From contig NZ_CP018016.1 of the NCBI RefSeq assembly GCF_000280495.2, forward strand, positions 3,162,001 to 3,226,000: a stretch of 64,000 nt of DNA, given 5' to 3'. A program made the translations under genes and the position numbers. The notes beneath the pieces were generated by a model. That model worked only from the letters and a program-made list of their open reading frames with translations, had not been told where the DNA came from and did not search any database. The first letter of the stretch is position 1, and each line of letters starts with the position of its first letter. The stretch is from Kosakonia radicincitans DSM 16656. Lineage in GTDB: Bacteria > Pseudomonadota > Gammaproteobacteria > Enterobacterales > Enterobacteriaceae. Below, in pieces: positions 9,530 through 17,888 of this stretch.

Positions 9530-10395
9530 CGTAATGTCGTTCGCCAGTCATCACCCCAGAGATCCCCCTGATGCGTGGTGGACAGTACGCGAAACGAGCC
9601 CGTGCGGCGCTGAATATTCGCCATGTCATTCAGACCCGTGTTGTACATGCCGCTGTAGTTAATGGTCCAGAAATCAGAGCGAATTTTGATCAGGTCCCCG
9701 GGCTGTATGATGTGATTCATCCGAACATCCACTTCCAGTTCTTTTTGATACCAGCGCGGCGCGCCCTCCATGCCGTTATCGACATTGATTTCATACGTCG
9801 TCGGACGCGTAGCTCCATCGCGGATGATCACCGTCCGGTTTTCAGATAATAACCAGTCATAGCGCCACGCCGATTTCATTCTGTCGAGGAACGCGCGGCT
9901 GGAGGTGTAGGCCATTGTGTAACCGTGGTTGAAAACCGGCAAATCGGAAAAATCGCCTATCGTCTGCACCGGCTTCCCGAATGAACGCGCCACATCCTGA
10001 AGAATCTCGATGGCGCGCGCTTTCTCCCCCCAGGTTTTACCTGTGGACGCTTCAGTCCACATCACTGACCAGCAGTTGAGCCGTAAATAGACGCTAACGC
10101 CGTCCCGCCCTACTTCGACGCTGTTTATTTGCCCGGTATAAATTTCACCTGAAGATTCATCGTACCCGGCAGACAGGCGCACAGTTCCATAACGGAGGCG
10201 CTTTTTATCCCAGCGCTGTATGAGCTGCCGGTATTCACTGGAGACGCCATAAATCATGATCATGGCTGTCGCCACGCTGTCCTGCGGCATGTTGGTAATG
10301 AGGAACCGAACCTGCGTGGGCGGGTCGCAAATCAGCTTATTACCTTCCGCTGACGTAATTTCCAGATGATATGCGCGTCCAAATAATTCAGTCAT
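9505..10395 (-). CDS. Baseplate hub protein
   Basis: A 296-residue protein preceding the spike in the operon. The N-terminal pattern (PPTQVRFLITNMPQDSVATA, MIYGVSSEYRQ) and a C-terminal 'YQKELEVDVRMNHIIQPGD' region are those of baseplate hub proteins of lambdoid-like myoviruses, which hold the spike trimer. It overlaps both neighbours, indicating translational coupling. Confidence 0.75.
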   Translation of the reverse strand: MTELFGRAYHLEITSAEGNKLICDPPTQVRFLITNMPQDSVATAMIMIYGVSSEYRQLIQRWDKKRLRYGTVRLSAGYDESSGEIYTGQINSVEVGRDGVSVYLRLNCWSVMWTEASTGKTWGEKARAIEILQDVARSFGKPVQTIGDFSDLPVFNHGYTMAYTSSRAFLDRMKSAWRYDWLLSENRTVIIRDGATRPTTYEINVDNGMEGAPRWYQKELEVDVRMNHIIQPGDLIKIRSDFWTINYSGMYNTGLNDMANIQRRTGSFRVLSTTHQGDLWGDDWRTTLRCLWSTAQ

Positions 10396-10678
10396 TGGGG
10401 TACCAGTTCAGGTTATTTGTTACGCCCAGATTGGCGATCGTTGGCGTTTCACCCTCAAGCACGATCTTGCCGATAGTGCTGTTCAGACCTGCCAGCAGGT
10501 TCACTCCGACATGCAGACCACGCCCCAGAGCAATCGGCTCATTGCTGGCATTCCGGATATCCACAACGAAATAACCGTACCGCGTCAGCCAGCGGATATT
10601 GAACTGAAGCAACGTATCGTTGAGCGTTGAGGTAAAAGAAAAATCGGCCAGGCCTGCCGTCAGGGGGATGGTTTTCAT
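10388..10678 (-). CDS. Baseplate plug-like protein (DUF6983 type)
   Basis: A 96-residue beta-rich protein (TIPLTAGLADFSFTSTLND; a C-terminal NLNWYPND) found between the hub and the Dit-like gene. The size, position and N-terminal pattern fit the phage baseplate plug family. It overlaps its neighbours by 4-8 bases. Confidence 0.65.
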   Translation of the reverse strand: MKTIPLTAGLADFSFTSTLNDTLLQFNIRWLTRYGYFVVDIRNASNEPIALGRGLHVGVNLLAGLNSTIGKIVLEGETPTIANLGVTNNLNWYPND

Positions 10679-11319
10679 TGCGGTGTCACCTCGCCCAAAT
10701 GCACGTTCGCCTGCCCCTGGGTGGCCGCTGTGTCACCCGCAGGCAGCCTGCTGTTTATCGTCGCCGGGCTGTCGTTACGGTTTTTTATCAACAGCGCGCG
10801 CAATTCGACGACGATTTCCTGCCCGCCCTCGTTTTCCTTGCTTTTCTGCACGCGTGTGTTGGTGATGATCATGTCATCGTAAGATGAACTGACGCCGACA
10901 ATCGTTAATATGCTGTTGTAGCGCTGTAAGCGTCGAAGATTAACCAAAGCCTCTTCTGAGCGCTGACGTCCGGAAACGGCAAAAGCCAGCCCTGCGGAGG
11001 CTGCAATCCCGGCCAGTGCGGCCGCGCCACCACCTAACAGCGAGCTGACGGCGCCAGTCGCCACGCCCGCCCCAATCCCGGCCAGGCCGGACAGATCACC
11101 AGCCTGATCCATCAATGCCTTAACCGAGTTATCGGAGATCGCCACCGTCATCGTGACCGTCATCGGTCGCGTTACGGCGTTGTCATTTGCCGTCTGGCCA
11201 TTTTCCAGCGGATACTCACTAACGTCAGTCCGTAGTTCGCTGGTCTCCTCCAGTATTGCGTCAAAAAAAATCCCGCCTATTTCCGGGCGGGACTTAGTGA
11301 ACACTCCGACGATTGACAT
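10675..11319 (-). CDS. Dit-like baseplate protein
   Basis: A ~214-residue protein. The N-terminal part (RPEIGGIFFDAILEETSELRTDVSEYPLENG) is typical of Dit-like/DUF6046-type tail proteins that connect tube and hub. A Gly/Ala-rich hydrophobic stretch at ~75-110 is unusual and could be membrane-active or a flexible linker. The ATG at 11319 follows a GAGGGTG site and begins right after the tape-measure stop. Confidence 0.7.
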   Translation of the reverse strand: MSIVGVFTKSRPEIGGIFFDAILEETSELRTDVSEYPLENGQTANDNAVTRPMTVTMTVAISDNSVKALMDQAGDLSGLAGIGAGVATGAVSSLLGGGAAALAGIAASAGLAFAVSGRQRSEEALVNLRRLQRYNSILTIVGVSSSYDDMIITNTRVQKSKENEGGQEIVVELRALLIKNRNDSPATINSRLPAGDTAATQGQANVHLGEVTPQ

Positions 11320-11321
11320 GA

Positions 11322-13019
11322 TCACCCTCTGTTTTTATTGAATGAACGCTCCAGCGTGTTCGCAGCCTCAACAACCACCTCTTCAGCAACATGTCTTACC
11401 TGTTTTTCATCCAGCCCCAGACCAGAAATATTAAACTCGTTTCGCTGGGTAACCTGCGTGGGCTGCGACGACTCAGAGCGGCTGACTGACGGGTTATAGG
11501 GCGCCTGACTGCGGCGCTGGACATAATCCGGCATGTAGTAATTTTCCATTTCCTCCTGGCTGCGTTTGGGCTGAGCATAGGGCGATGACGGCAGCGACGC
11601 CCAGACACCGCCGAGATGGTTTGTCGCTGTCATAAAGTCACCACTGAGGACATTATCCAGTTGCCCCGCCCGCTGGATAAGCCACAGGGCCGCCATATCC
11701 TGGCTTCGTGGTGAAAAGTCGGTGAGACCCAGCGCCTGTGCTGCCTCATCCCATGATGTTTGCGTGAACTGATAACGCCCGGCTGCCGACGTCTGATTCA
11801 TTGTTCCGTCTGTCTGCCGGAATGGTTTCAATACTCGTGGATGGTCAGACAGATCACCGAACTGTTCACCACCAAACATCGTGTTATAGCCACCACCAGG
11901 AAGGGCCGCGGTTCCCTCAGCGCGCGAAATTGCATCCAGATAGGCGCGGGCGTTTGGGTTATCGATCGCGCTATGAAGATCACCGCCTTTTTTTTGCCTT
12001 AAATACGCCTCATAAGGAGTGACGCCTCCACCATCAGAGCGCCCCCGGTTAAGTGCAGGGTTACTCATGGCGCGGGCATCCTTCTCATCAACAAAGGCGT
12101 TTCCGGGGGTGAGCGCAGCAGCAGCGCCAACCGTAAATGGATTGAGAAGAAATCTGGATAACCACCCGGCCCCAGAGCCGGAAGATGAGCCACCACCAAC
12201 ACCAAGCAGGCGTCCACCGATTTTCAAAGCGCCAGCGGCACCCGCAACACCACCCGCAGTAATAAGGGCCTGCGAAACACCGGGGTTTTCTTTAATAAAA
12301 CTATTGATGACATCAAGAACTGAATTAACGATCGGCAACAATTTACTGCCCATTGAGTAAGCGAGCACCTCAAAATTGCGGCTTAAATCCGCCATTTCAT
12401 CGTTAAATATTTGAGAGTTTTTTAATAACTGAGCATCAATTTTATACGGGTTTGCGTCGGATTTTGCCTGAGAATCACTGAGGAATTTTGGCCCCATCTC
12501 CAGCAGACGAGTGATCGGTGAGTCACGCCCCAGTCCTGCACCTTCCTGCAAAAATGCTCGTTGATCGCGATTCATCTTCTGATAAGCATCGGACAGATAC
12601 TGTAACCCCTGATCCGGGGCCATATTCGCGAATTCGCCAGGGTTAAACGCACCGTTCCAGTACGCCTTATCATTCAGTTCCCCGAACCGGGCTTTGCGCT
12701 GTAAATCGGGGATCATTTTAGCGATATCGTGCGCAGCATCAGGAGAAAGATTAAGCCGTCGCATAGCCATCTCCAGCCCCTGAATCTGGCGGATCGTAAA
12801 ACCGGTATTATTGCTGAGGCGCTGCATTTCCAGTGCAGAATTAGCAACACCACTGGTGAGCGCTTTCATGCCCATCCCTACACCAGCAATGGCGGCAAGC
12901 TGAAGCATTCCATCGGTGACGCTTTTTATAGCGGTGGCACCTTTCTCGAAAGATTTTGCATCAGTTTCAAGGCCAAGCGAGACCAACAGGGAATCAATGG
13001 TTCCAGCGTTTTCCGCCAT
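11322..13019 (-). CDS. Tail tape measure protein with transglycosylase-like domain
   Basis: A 565-residue tape measure. Residues 1-250 are helical and lack enzymatic motifs (AIKSVTDGMLQLAAIAGVGMG). A Gly/Ser-rich hydrophobic zone is at ~255-310. Residues ~355-490 resemble the lambda R endolysin (lytic transglycosylase, GH104-like): LDAISRAEGT with the presumed catalytic Glu, SDHPRV, SAAGRYQF, FSPRSQDMAALWLI and VWASLPSSPY. It probably opens peptidoglycan during DNA entry. The start has a strong AGGAGA site. At 565 residues it predicts a fairly short tail. Confidence 0.82.
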   Translation of the reverse strand: MAENAGTIDSLLVSLGLETDAKSFEKGATAIKSVTDGMLQLAAIAGVGMGMKALTSGVANSALEMQRLSNNTGFTIRQIQGLEMAMRRLNLSPDAAHDIAKMIPDLQRKARFGELNDKAYWNGAFNPGEFANMAPDQGLQYLSDAYQKMNRDQRAFLQEGAGLGRDSPITRLLEMGPKFLSDSQAKSDANPYKIDAQLLKNSQIFNDEMADLSRNFEVLAYSMGSKLLPIVNSVLDVINSFIKENPGVSQALITAGGVAGAAGALKIGGRLLGVGGGSSSGSGAGWLSRFLLNPFTVGAAAALTPGNAFVDEKDARAMSNPALNRGRSDGGGVTPYEAYLRQKKGGDLHSAIDNPNARAYLDAISRAEGTAALPGGGYNTMFGGEQFGDLSDHPRVLKPFRQTDGTMNQTSAAGRYQFTQTSWDEAAQALGLTDFSPRSQDMAALWLIQRAGQLDNVLSGDFMTATNHLGGVWASLPSSPYAQPKRSQEEMENYYMPDYVQRRSQAPYNPSVSRSESSQPTQVTQRNEFNISGLGLDEKQVRHVAEEVVVEAANTLERSFNKNRG

Positions 13020-13116
13020 TACTGTTCTCCTGGTACAAAAAAACCCGCAAAAAGAAGCGAGTACGAGTTAAAAATGGGGCTCACATAAGATAATAATAAG
13101 TAAATAAGGTTTCACC

Positions 13117-13166
13117 TTGACAGTTAAGACTTATTTTCTTATTATTCTCTTATACCAAGACGGTAT
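13117..13166 (+). promoter_or_regulatory. Sigma-70 promoter and operator-like palindrome of the toxin-antitoxin pair
   Basis: TTGACA at 13117-13122 and TATTAT at 13140-13145 with an exact 17-base spacer form a near-consensus promoter. An inverted repeat ATACC-N5-GGTAT at 13152-13166 overlaps the expected transcription start and is a plausible autoregulation operator for the HTH antitoxin. It fires on the strand opposite to the late genes. Confidence 0.8.
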
Positions 13167-13189
13167 GGCTCTTTAAAAACTGAGGGGTT

Positions 13190-13450
13190 ATGGTTCAGGT
13201 TAGTTGGTCAAAACGGGCGCTAAAACAACTCGCAGCGATTGACACCAGATACCGTAAACGCATCAAGGACAAAGTGGGCGAACTGACCGACTTTCCCGAT
13301 GTGACACTGGATCTGAAAAAACTCGAATCATCTGGCAAGCAGTACAGGTTAAGGGTTGGCGATTACCGCATTATCTTTGAGTTAATCGACGGCACACCAC
13401 GAGTTTGCGAGATACTCGAAGTCAAACGCAGAACATCAACAACATACTGA
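13190..13450 (+). CDS. RelE/HigB-family toxin
   Basis: An 86-residue basic protein with the RelE/ParE-type fold signature: SKRALKQLAAID, LTDFPDVTLDLKKL, YRLRVGDYRIIFEL and EILEVKRR. Members are usually mRNA endonucleases acting on ribosomes or gyrase inhibitors; the C-terminal 'YRLRVGDYRII' with conserved Arg fits the RelE branch. It is the first gene of a toxin-then-antitoxin pair (higBA-like order) inserted between tape-measure and chaperone genes on the opposite strand, with its own promoter. Confidence 0.88.
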   Translation: MVQVSWSKRALKQLAAIDTRYRKRIKDKVGELTDFPDVTLDLKKLESSGKQYRLRVGDYRIIFELIDGTPRVCEILEVKRRTSTTY

Positions 13451-13467
13451 GGCGGGGTTATCCCGCC
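13451..13467 (+). other. Intergenic hairpin between toxin and antitoxin
   Basis: A perfect 6-bp stem GGCGGG/CCCGCC with a 5-base loop immediately after the toxin stop codon, without a clear T run. It may stabilise or partly terminate the toxin transcript. Confidence 0.5.
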
Positions 13468-13522
13468 TGAATCCCTGAGTTAAAGAGATTTCGCCAACCG
13501 AAATTAAATGTTGGAGTGACAT

Positions 13523-13894
13523 ATGAGCATACAGGTAATACACGACAGAAACGGTAACCCCGAGTACGCCGTGATCCCATACGAACTCTATCAGCGCCTG
13601 ATTAAAAACTCTGAGGATGACTCCCTTTATGAGAGCATTCCGTACAGCGCGGCTGACGATGATGACGTCACCATTCCTCATGAAGTGGTTAGCATCCATA
13701 TCGATCAGGACGTGAGTATTCAGGCGGCGTGGAGAATCTTCCGTGGGCTGTCCCAACGAGAAGTTGCCGATTCCCTCGGCATCACTCAGGCAGCGGTTTC
13801 ACAACTCGAATCACCGGACACCAGACCACAGAAACGCACCAGAAATAAACTGGCCGAACTGTATGGTTGCAAACCGGAACAGTTGATTCTGTAA
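13523..13894 (+). CDS. HTH (XRE-type) antitoxin
   Basis: A 123-residue acidic protein. The N-terminal ~75 residues contain the toxin-facing acidic stretch (SAADDDDVT). Residues ~80-120 form a helix-turn-helix (LSQREVADSLGITQAAVSQL, then KLAELYGCKPEQL). It likely neutralises the upstream RelE-type toxin and represses the promoter at 13117. Ribosome site GGAG is 7 bases upstream. A strong hairpin terminator follows at 13899. Confidence 0.88.
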   Translation: MSIQVIHDRNGNPEYAVIPYELYQRLIKNSEDDSLYESIPYSAADDDDVTIPHEVVSIHIDQDVSIQAAWRIFRGLSQREVADSLGITQAAVSQLESPDTRPQKRTRNKLAELYGCKPEQLIL

Positions 13895-13898
13895 CACA

Positions 13899-13918
13899 TA
13901 GCCCGGAGCGCCGGGCTA
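13899..13918. terminator. Hairpin terminator after the toxin-antitoxin pair
   Basis: A perfect 8-bp stem TAGCCCGG/CCGGGCTA with loop AGCG, located 4 bases after the antitoxin stop. It also lies 9 bases beyond the stop of the chaperone frameshift product on the minus strand, so it can serve both directions. Confidence 0.7.
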
Positions 13919-13927
13919 TCTCGTCTC

Positions 13928-14128
13928 TCATTGTCTCTCAAACTGTTCAATCAGATCATCAAGCACATCGTGCATGGCCTGCACATCGTCTATCGCATAC
14001 GTTCCGTCGATCATATCCGACCATTTCGCCAGAGGCGGGCAGACATCACCCGCCCCCACACATGGACGCCACAGAAACCAGTCTTTGACGGTTACGGAAT
14101 GATCGGCGTTGCCCCTGCGCCGTTTTCG
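13928..14128 (-). CDS. Tail assembly chaperone, second frame (probable -1 frameshift product)
   Basis: The minus-strand -1 frame stays open across the stop of the first chaperone gene and ends at TGA 13928-13930. It encodes a protein-like segment (VTVKDWFLWRPCVGAGDV... ending LDDLIEQFERQ) with no plausible ATG before the conserved part. This is the lambda G/GT layout, where ribosomes slip -1 near the end of the first gene. A possible slip point is the C-GAA-AAC run at 14122-14128, which is not a canonical X-XXY-YYZ heptamer. The coding potential is clear by eye; the slip position is inference. Confidence 0.6.
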   Translation of the reverse strand, partial: RKRRRGNADHSVTVKDWFLWRPCVGAGDVCPPLAKWSDMIDGTYAIDDVQAMHDVLDDLIEQFERQ

Positions 14129-14478
14129 CTCTGTTCGCTGAGCTGCCAGAAAGGGCCGACATTCTCCTTCAGCGCGCTGCCAAGCAGCAGCAGGAAGTTA
14201 TGCGCGGCATCCTGAAAGAGGTTTTCAGCTACCGGCACACCATCAGAATCGCGAACAATCTTTCCTTTCACGATACACAGTTCTTTCAGCCGCGCTGTTT
14301 TCACACCGTCCAGAGAAGCCATGGCGACGGTAATGCCCATCGGGGTCACTCCTTCCCCCAATAGCGGCAGCAGGCCAGCCTGCGCGGAAATCTGCAACAT
14401 TTCCACCTGGTCTTTTGCCGATGCGGTCACGCCACTGTACGTCGCGCCATCGATTTCAATTTCAATTCTGCGCCCCAT
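14092..14478 (-). CDS. Tail assembly chaperone, first frame
   Basis: A 128-residue protein between the tube gene and the tape measure, the position of tail assembly chaperones. It starts GRRIEIEIDGATYSG and has a helical C-terminal half ending in a Gly/Ala-rich tail. The start codon overlaps the stop of the tube gene with a GAGGAA site. The C-terminus probably extends by -1 frameshifting into the next frame. Confidence 0.65.
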   Translation of the reverse strand: MGRRIEIEIDGATYSGVTASAKDQVEMLQISAQAGLLPLLGEGVTPMGITVAMASLDGVKTARLKELCIVKGKIVRDSDGVPVAENLFQDAAHNFLLLLGSALKENVGPFWQLSEQSENGAGATPIIP

Positions 14479-14882
14479 CAGGTTTCCTCACTGTCTGCAA
14501 ATTCAAAAATAAACTGCTCGTCACTGACGCTGGTTTTACCACCGCGCCCCATTGAGCCGCGGTTCACCAGAACGCCATCAAACCCCATGACGGTTTCTGC
14601 CGTGCCCGTCTGGAAAAACGTAAAGGAGGCATCCACACCCGTTTTTGCCACTGCCAGAATCTGGCGAACCTGATCACAACCGGGGATCAGGTTAATGGTG
14701 AGGCGCTTCGGGCGCGTCTGGCTGTCCAGGCGTACCGACGTTTTACCGATACCGCGTTTCAGGGTAGCGCGCGGCTCCAGATCCTCAATCGTGATCGGTG
14801 GGTCTGTGTCGCCGAAATCGTCAATCGGAATACCGAACACGGTTAAATTGGCACCGTCAGCGCCATACCGTTTCATTGTCAT
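14478..14882 (-). CDS. Tail tube protein (DUF3277)
   Basis: A 134-residue protein following the sheath gene, the usual place of the myovirus tube. The N-terminal YGADGANLTVFGIPI and the 'RATLKRGIGKTSVRLDSQTR' segment fit the DUF3277 family of tube proteins. The ATG at 14882 has a GGAG site 8 bases upstream. Confidence 0.8.
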   Translation of the reverse strand: MTMKRYGADGANLTVFGIPIDDFGDTDPPITIEDLEPRATLKRGIGKTSVRLDSQTRPKRLTINLIPGCDQVRQILAVAKTGVDASFTFFQTGTAETVMGFDGVLVNRGSMGRGGKTSVSDEQFIFEFADSEET

Positions 14883-14888
14883 AATGTA

Positions 14889-16043
14889 TTACTCCACGGT
14901 GATATTGATTTCAGCCACGTGCCCGGCGCGCGACAGAATGACCATCAGGGAAGTGGGCGGATAGAGGCGCTGTTTGCGCTGGCTGGATGTCAGGCTGAGG
15001 ACATCTTCAGGGGAGGACCGCAGCACAAAACCAAACTGCGCTGTTTTCGTCTGACCATCATCGGGATCGACGTAAGACCCCGTACCCAGCACACCGTTAT
15101 CATAAAAACGTTTGCAGGTGGCCGTGATGGAAGACAGCAATCCGGCATAGTCGCGCGGCGTCAGCGCACGTTTTGAACCAGCGTTTGCGATGTAGTTATA
15201 GCCATCCACCTGAATATGGTTTTTCAGCACATCCAGATTGATCACATCGTCGATAAACTCGCCATAAGACGACATCGATTTGCTGTTAATTACGCGGCTG
15301 TTGTCGGTTTCGCCCGCCAGTTCGATTTGTGTAAAAATCACCGCATTTTTCGCTTTCAGCGCGTTATAGGCACTGGTCGTGAGATCGTCACCGCTGATAC
15401 CAGGCAATACCTGATACTCGCCCGTGATGGCAGTATTGTCGCCCGTCGGACGGAACTTGTGGAACGCCGCAGCCAGTTGCACCATCGCGTAGGCCTGAGA
15501 GGCGTCAGCGGTCACTGAGGATGCTGATTTGTACCCGGCGAACATATGGCGGTTGCCTTTGGCTTTCAGGGTGGAAATCACATCATCCGTGGTGTTCTGG
15601 TCGATGATGTTGTCATCGCTGAACGTGAACCATAACGGATGGCTGGCAGCATCAGACCAGTCGGACAAATCCGGTAACATGGCCGCCGTCACGTCTGCGT
15701 TTTTGAAAAAGTAATGGTAGCGCCAGAGTCGATCGTTCGCGCTGTTAATGATTTCCAGCAGCGTGTCGGTTTCGTTTTTCATCCATACCGTAATGGTCGG
15801 CGGTTTAGGCACGTTGGCGAAATAGCGGGTGGCAATGCGGTAAATGTCGCTGTCGGTTTTGAAATCCGCCGCCACGTCTGTTACAGAGTCGTAATCGCGA
15901 AAAGTATCAGCCGCAAACGCCACCCCCTGAACCAGATCGGCAGCATCAGCAAAAACGAGTGCGCTCGAAAAATCTGCATACCCCAGGCCAGCCGGATTCA
16001 ACAGCAGGTTGATGGGGATAATATTATCGACTGAATAAGCCAT
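14889..16043 (-). CDS. Contractile tail sheath protein (DUF3383)
   Basis: A 384-residue sheath subunit; its presence shows that the tail is contractile. Family features include the N-terminal IIPINLLLNPAGLGYADFSS, a 'YFANVPKPPTITVWM' core strand and the conserved C-terminal block with GFVLRSSPEDVLSL followed by 'RLYPPTSLMVILSRAGHV'. Next gene downstream is the tube, as in related phages. Confidence 0.9.
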   Translation of the reverse strand: MAYSVDNIIPINLLLNPAGLGYADFSSALVFADAADLVQGVAFAADTFRDYDSVTDVAADFKTDSDIYRIATRYFANVPKPPTITVWMKNETDTLLEIINSANDRLWRYHYFFKNADVTAAMLPDLSDWSDAASHPLWFTFSDDNIIDQNTTDDVISTLKAKGNRHMFAGYKSASSVTADASQAYAMVQLAAAFHKFRPTGDNTAITGEYQVLPGISGDDLTTSAYNALKAKNAVIFTQIELAGETDNSRVINSKSMSSYGEFIDDVINLDVLKNHIQVDGYNYIANAGSKRALTPRDYAGLLSSITATCKRFYDNGVLGTGSYVDPDDGQTKTAQFGFVLRSSPEDVLSLTSSQRKQRLYPPTSLMVILSRAGHVAEINITVE

Positions 16044-16051
16044 AGGGAGGT

Positions 16052-16576
16052 TTACCCCTCATTGATAAATTGAATATTGAACCCTGCTGCGCGCAGCAGC
16101 TCGTAAGAAAGGGTGTGTTCGATAAACAGATGGATATCTGCCTGCCAGCGCGGCTGGATCCCCGCCTGTAATATTCCGGTGAGATTCCTGCACGCGCTGA
16201 CGTAACGCCACGCAATATCATTGCGGTACAGGAATTCACTCACTGGCTGGCGAAAATTGGCGTTATGCAATCGCAGAATGGCTGTATCCGCCCCTTCATT
16301 GAGGATGTTTACCGACAACATAAATTCCATTGAAGTGACTATCGTTTCGCGCAGATCCTGCCACTGCCCCAGCGATGTATCGGCTTCCTCCGTTGCCGGA
16401 ATGAGATCTCGTCGCCGCTGCGACCAGCCGTATGCACGGATCGGGATGGGTTTGTAGGTGGCATAAAGCCCGGCTGGCGCATCGCGGCCCTGGTCAGCCA
16501 GAATGACGGTATCCACACCCGACGCCAGCGCCACCAGTTCCTGAAATACGGTATACAGCTCGTCGATGCGCTCCAT
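16052..16576 (-). CDS. Neck terminator gp12-like protein
   Basis: A ~174-residue neck/head-completion protein. Recognisable family blocks are ILADQGRDAPAGLYATYKPI, LGQWQDLRETIVTSMEFML, LRLHNANFRQPVSEFLY and RNLTGILQAGIQPRW. The ATG at 16576 overlaps the upstream TGA (TGATG), which decides the start over a GTG further upstream. Confidence 0.78.
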   Translation of the reverse strand: MERIDELYTVFQELVALASGVDTVILADQGRDAPAGLYATYKPIPIRAYGWSQRRRDLIPATEEADTSLGQWQDLRETIVTSMEFMLSVNILNEGADTAILRLHNANFRQPVSEFLYRNDIAWRYVSACRNLTGILQAGIQPRWQADIHLFIEHTLSYELLRAAGFNIQFINEG

Positions 16577-16995
16577 CAGCCCGTCCCCCGGTATCGTTCC
16601 ACCACCGCACGGCAGAAATTTCGCCACGGGCGATTGTCACAGGACATCACACGCCACTGGCGCATCACCAGCCCGTCGCTGAACTCGAGCAAATCGGCAA
16701 ATTTTCCGTTATCGTCCGGCCAGAGATAATTCACGCCGTCGTTGATATGAATGGCCCGCGCATCCTGTGGATTCGCCGTGCCGCCCATGCCAATCAGCAT
16801 CTGCATGTCTTTCCACTTCGCAGGCTGAATGTTAACGCGCGTCAGTTCGACGGTTTCACCCGGCGAATCCGCCCATCGCCCGCCGGGTCCGGTGTAACCC
16901 CCTGCACCGGCGCGGATTATTCGTACGCCACCGGGAACGGGAGAATTGAATGTCGAATCGATATGGCCGTTCATATCCAGACCATTTCCAAACAT
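16576..16995 (-). CDS. Head-tail region protein, unknown function
   Basis: A 139-residue protein between the tail completion gene and the neck gene. It contains a Gly-rich N-terminal segment and an 'IQPAKWKDMQMLIGMGGTANP' block, then LWPDDNGKFADLLEFSDG. The family is found in this position in related myoviruses but has no assigned role I can name. Strong GGAGG ribosome site. Confidence 0.6.
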   Translation of the reverse strand: MFGNGLDMNGHIDSTFNSPVPGGVRIIRAGAGGYTGPGGRWADSPGETVELTRVNIQPAKWKDMQMLIGMGGTANPQDARAIHINDGVNYLWPDDNGKFADLLEFSDGLVMRQWRVMSCDNRPWRNFCRAVVERYRGTG

Positions 16996-16997
16996 CG

Positions 16998-17465
16998 TTA
17001 ATCCTCCACGACATGGGTGATAGCCTGCCGCAATGTGCCGGTGTCAATGAGTGGCGTAGCAGATCCCTTGCGGGCGATAGTTGACGGTGCGTTTGCTGGC
17101 TCAATACCGGCACTGATTGCGTCCTGGCAATACCCCGCCGCCCGGGCACCAATCTGGTCGAGCATCTGGAATGCCGTAATTTCTCCGCGGGCAACCTTTC
17201 CTGAGAGGGCACGGAAGCCCTTTTTGATGTTGTCCTGATTCTGGCGCAAAGGGACACGCAGGAAAGAGCGTTCGGGGATGAGGCCGTTTGCGGAGCCGAA
17301 TTCCTGCACCGCACCAATGACCACCAACGGCGCGCCATCTTCGTAGTTACCGGAGCCAGCGGGTAATCCCACCAGCACCCGGCGTTTTGCCGTCAGTCGG
17401 TCCTGAATCTGCTTCAGCTTCCGGGCGATTTTGTTGCCGCCATGCACTTCTGCATTGATTTTCAT
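16998..17465 (-). CDS. Tail completion / HK97 gp10-like protein
   Basis: A 155-residue protein with the gp10/virion-morphogenesis pattern: KIARKLKQIQDRLTAKRRVLVGL, IGAVQEFGSANGLIPERSFLR, then a C-terminal APSTIARKGSATPLIDTGTL. These proteins join head and tail. The ATG overlaps the previous gene and has a GGGGG site. Confidence 0.8.
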   Translation of the reverse strand: MKINAEVHGGNKIARKLKQIQDRLTAKRRVLVGLPAGSGNYEDGAPLVVIGAVQEFGSANGLIPERSFLRVPLRQNQDNIKKGFRALSGKVARGEITAFQMLDQIGARAAGYCQDAISAGIEPANAPSTIARKGSATPLIDTGTLRQAITHVVED

Positions 17466-17872
17466 ATCATCAATCCCCCGGTACCCGCACGGCGGCGCAG
17501 GCGCATAAATTCCACGCCGTACGCTGTCAGCGGCAAATCGCCGTTGATGGTCAAATCATCCATCGTCACCGACGGCACAGCGAACGACGTGGATTCATCA
17601 CCTACAGACTTGCCAGAAATGGCATAAGCGGCACCAACGTCTCCCGCGGCAGAACGTTTACGCATCACCAGTCTGTGGGCCGCAAACGCGAACATGCCGC
17701 GCTTTTTGATGCTGACCACCCGGCCATCCGGATAAATGCCCCAGCGCTTGCCGGTTTCTGCATCGCCTTCTGCCAGCGCGGTAATCACCCCAGAATCCGG
17801 CCACAACGCCACGTCGCCGAATTCGGGGTAATACGCCCGGAAATCAGTCACAATTTGCGTAATGATCTCCAT
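17462..17872 (-). CDS. Head-tail adaptor (DUF4054)
   Basis: A ~136-residue connector protein: ITQIVTDFRAYYPEFGDVAL, GITALAEGD-like helix, FAAHRLVMRKRSA and a C-terminal basic stretch. The start at 17872 is preferred because the earlier in-frame ATG (17902) lies inside a terminator hairpin, and 17872 has a GGGGGT site upstream. Confidence 0.75.
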   Translation of the reverse strand: MEIITQIVTDFRAYYPEFGDVALWPDSGVITALAEGDAETGKRWGIYPDGRVVSIKKRGMFAFAAHRLVMRKRSAAGDVGAAYAISGKSVGDESTSFAVPSVTMDDLTINGDLPLTAYGVEFMRLRRRAGTGGLMI

Positions 17873-17888
17873 CGTTACCCCCATAAAG

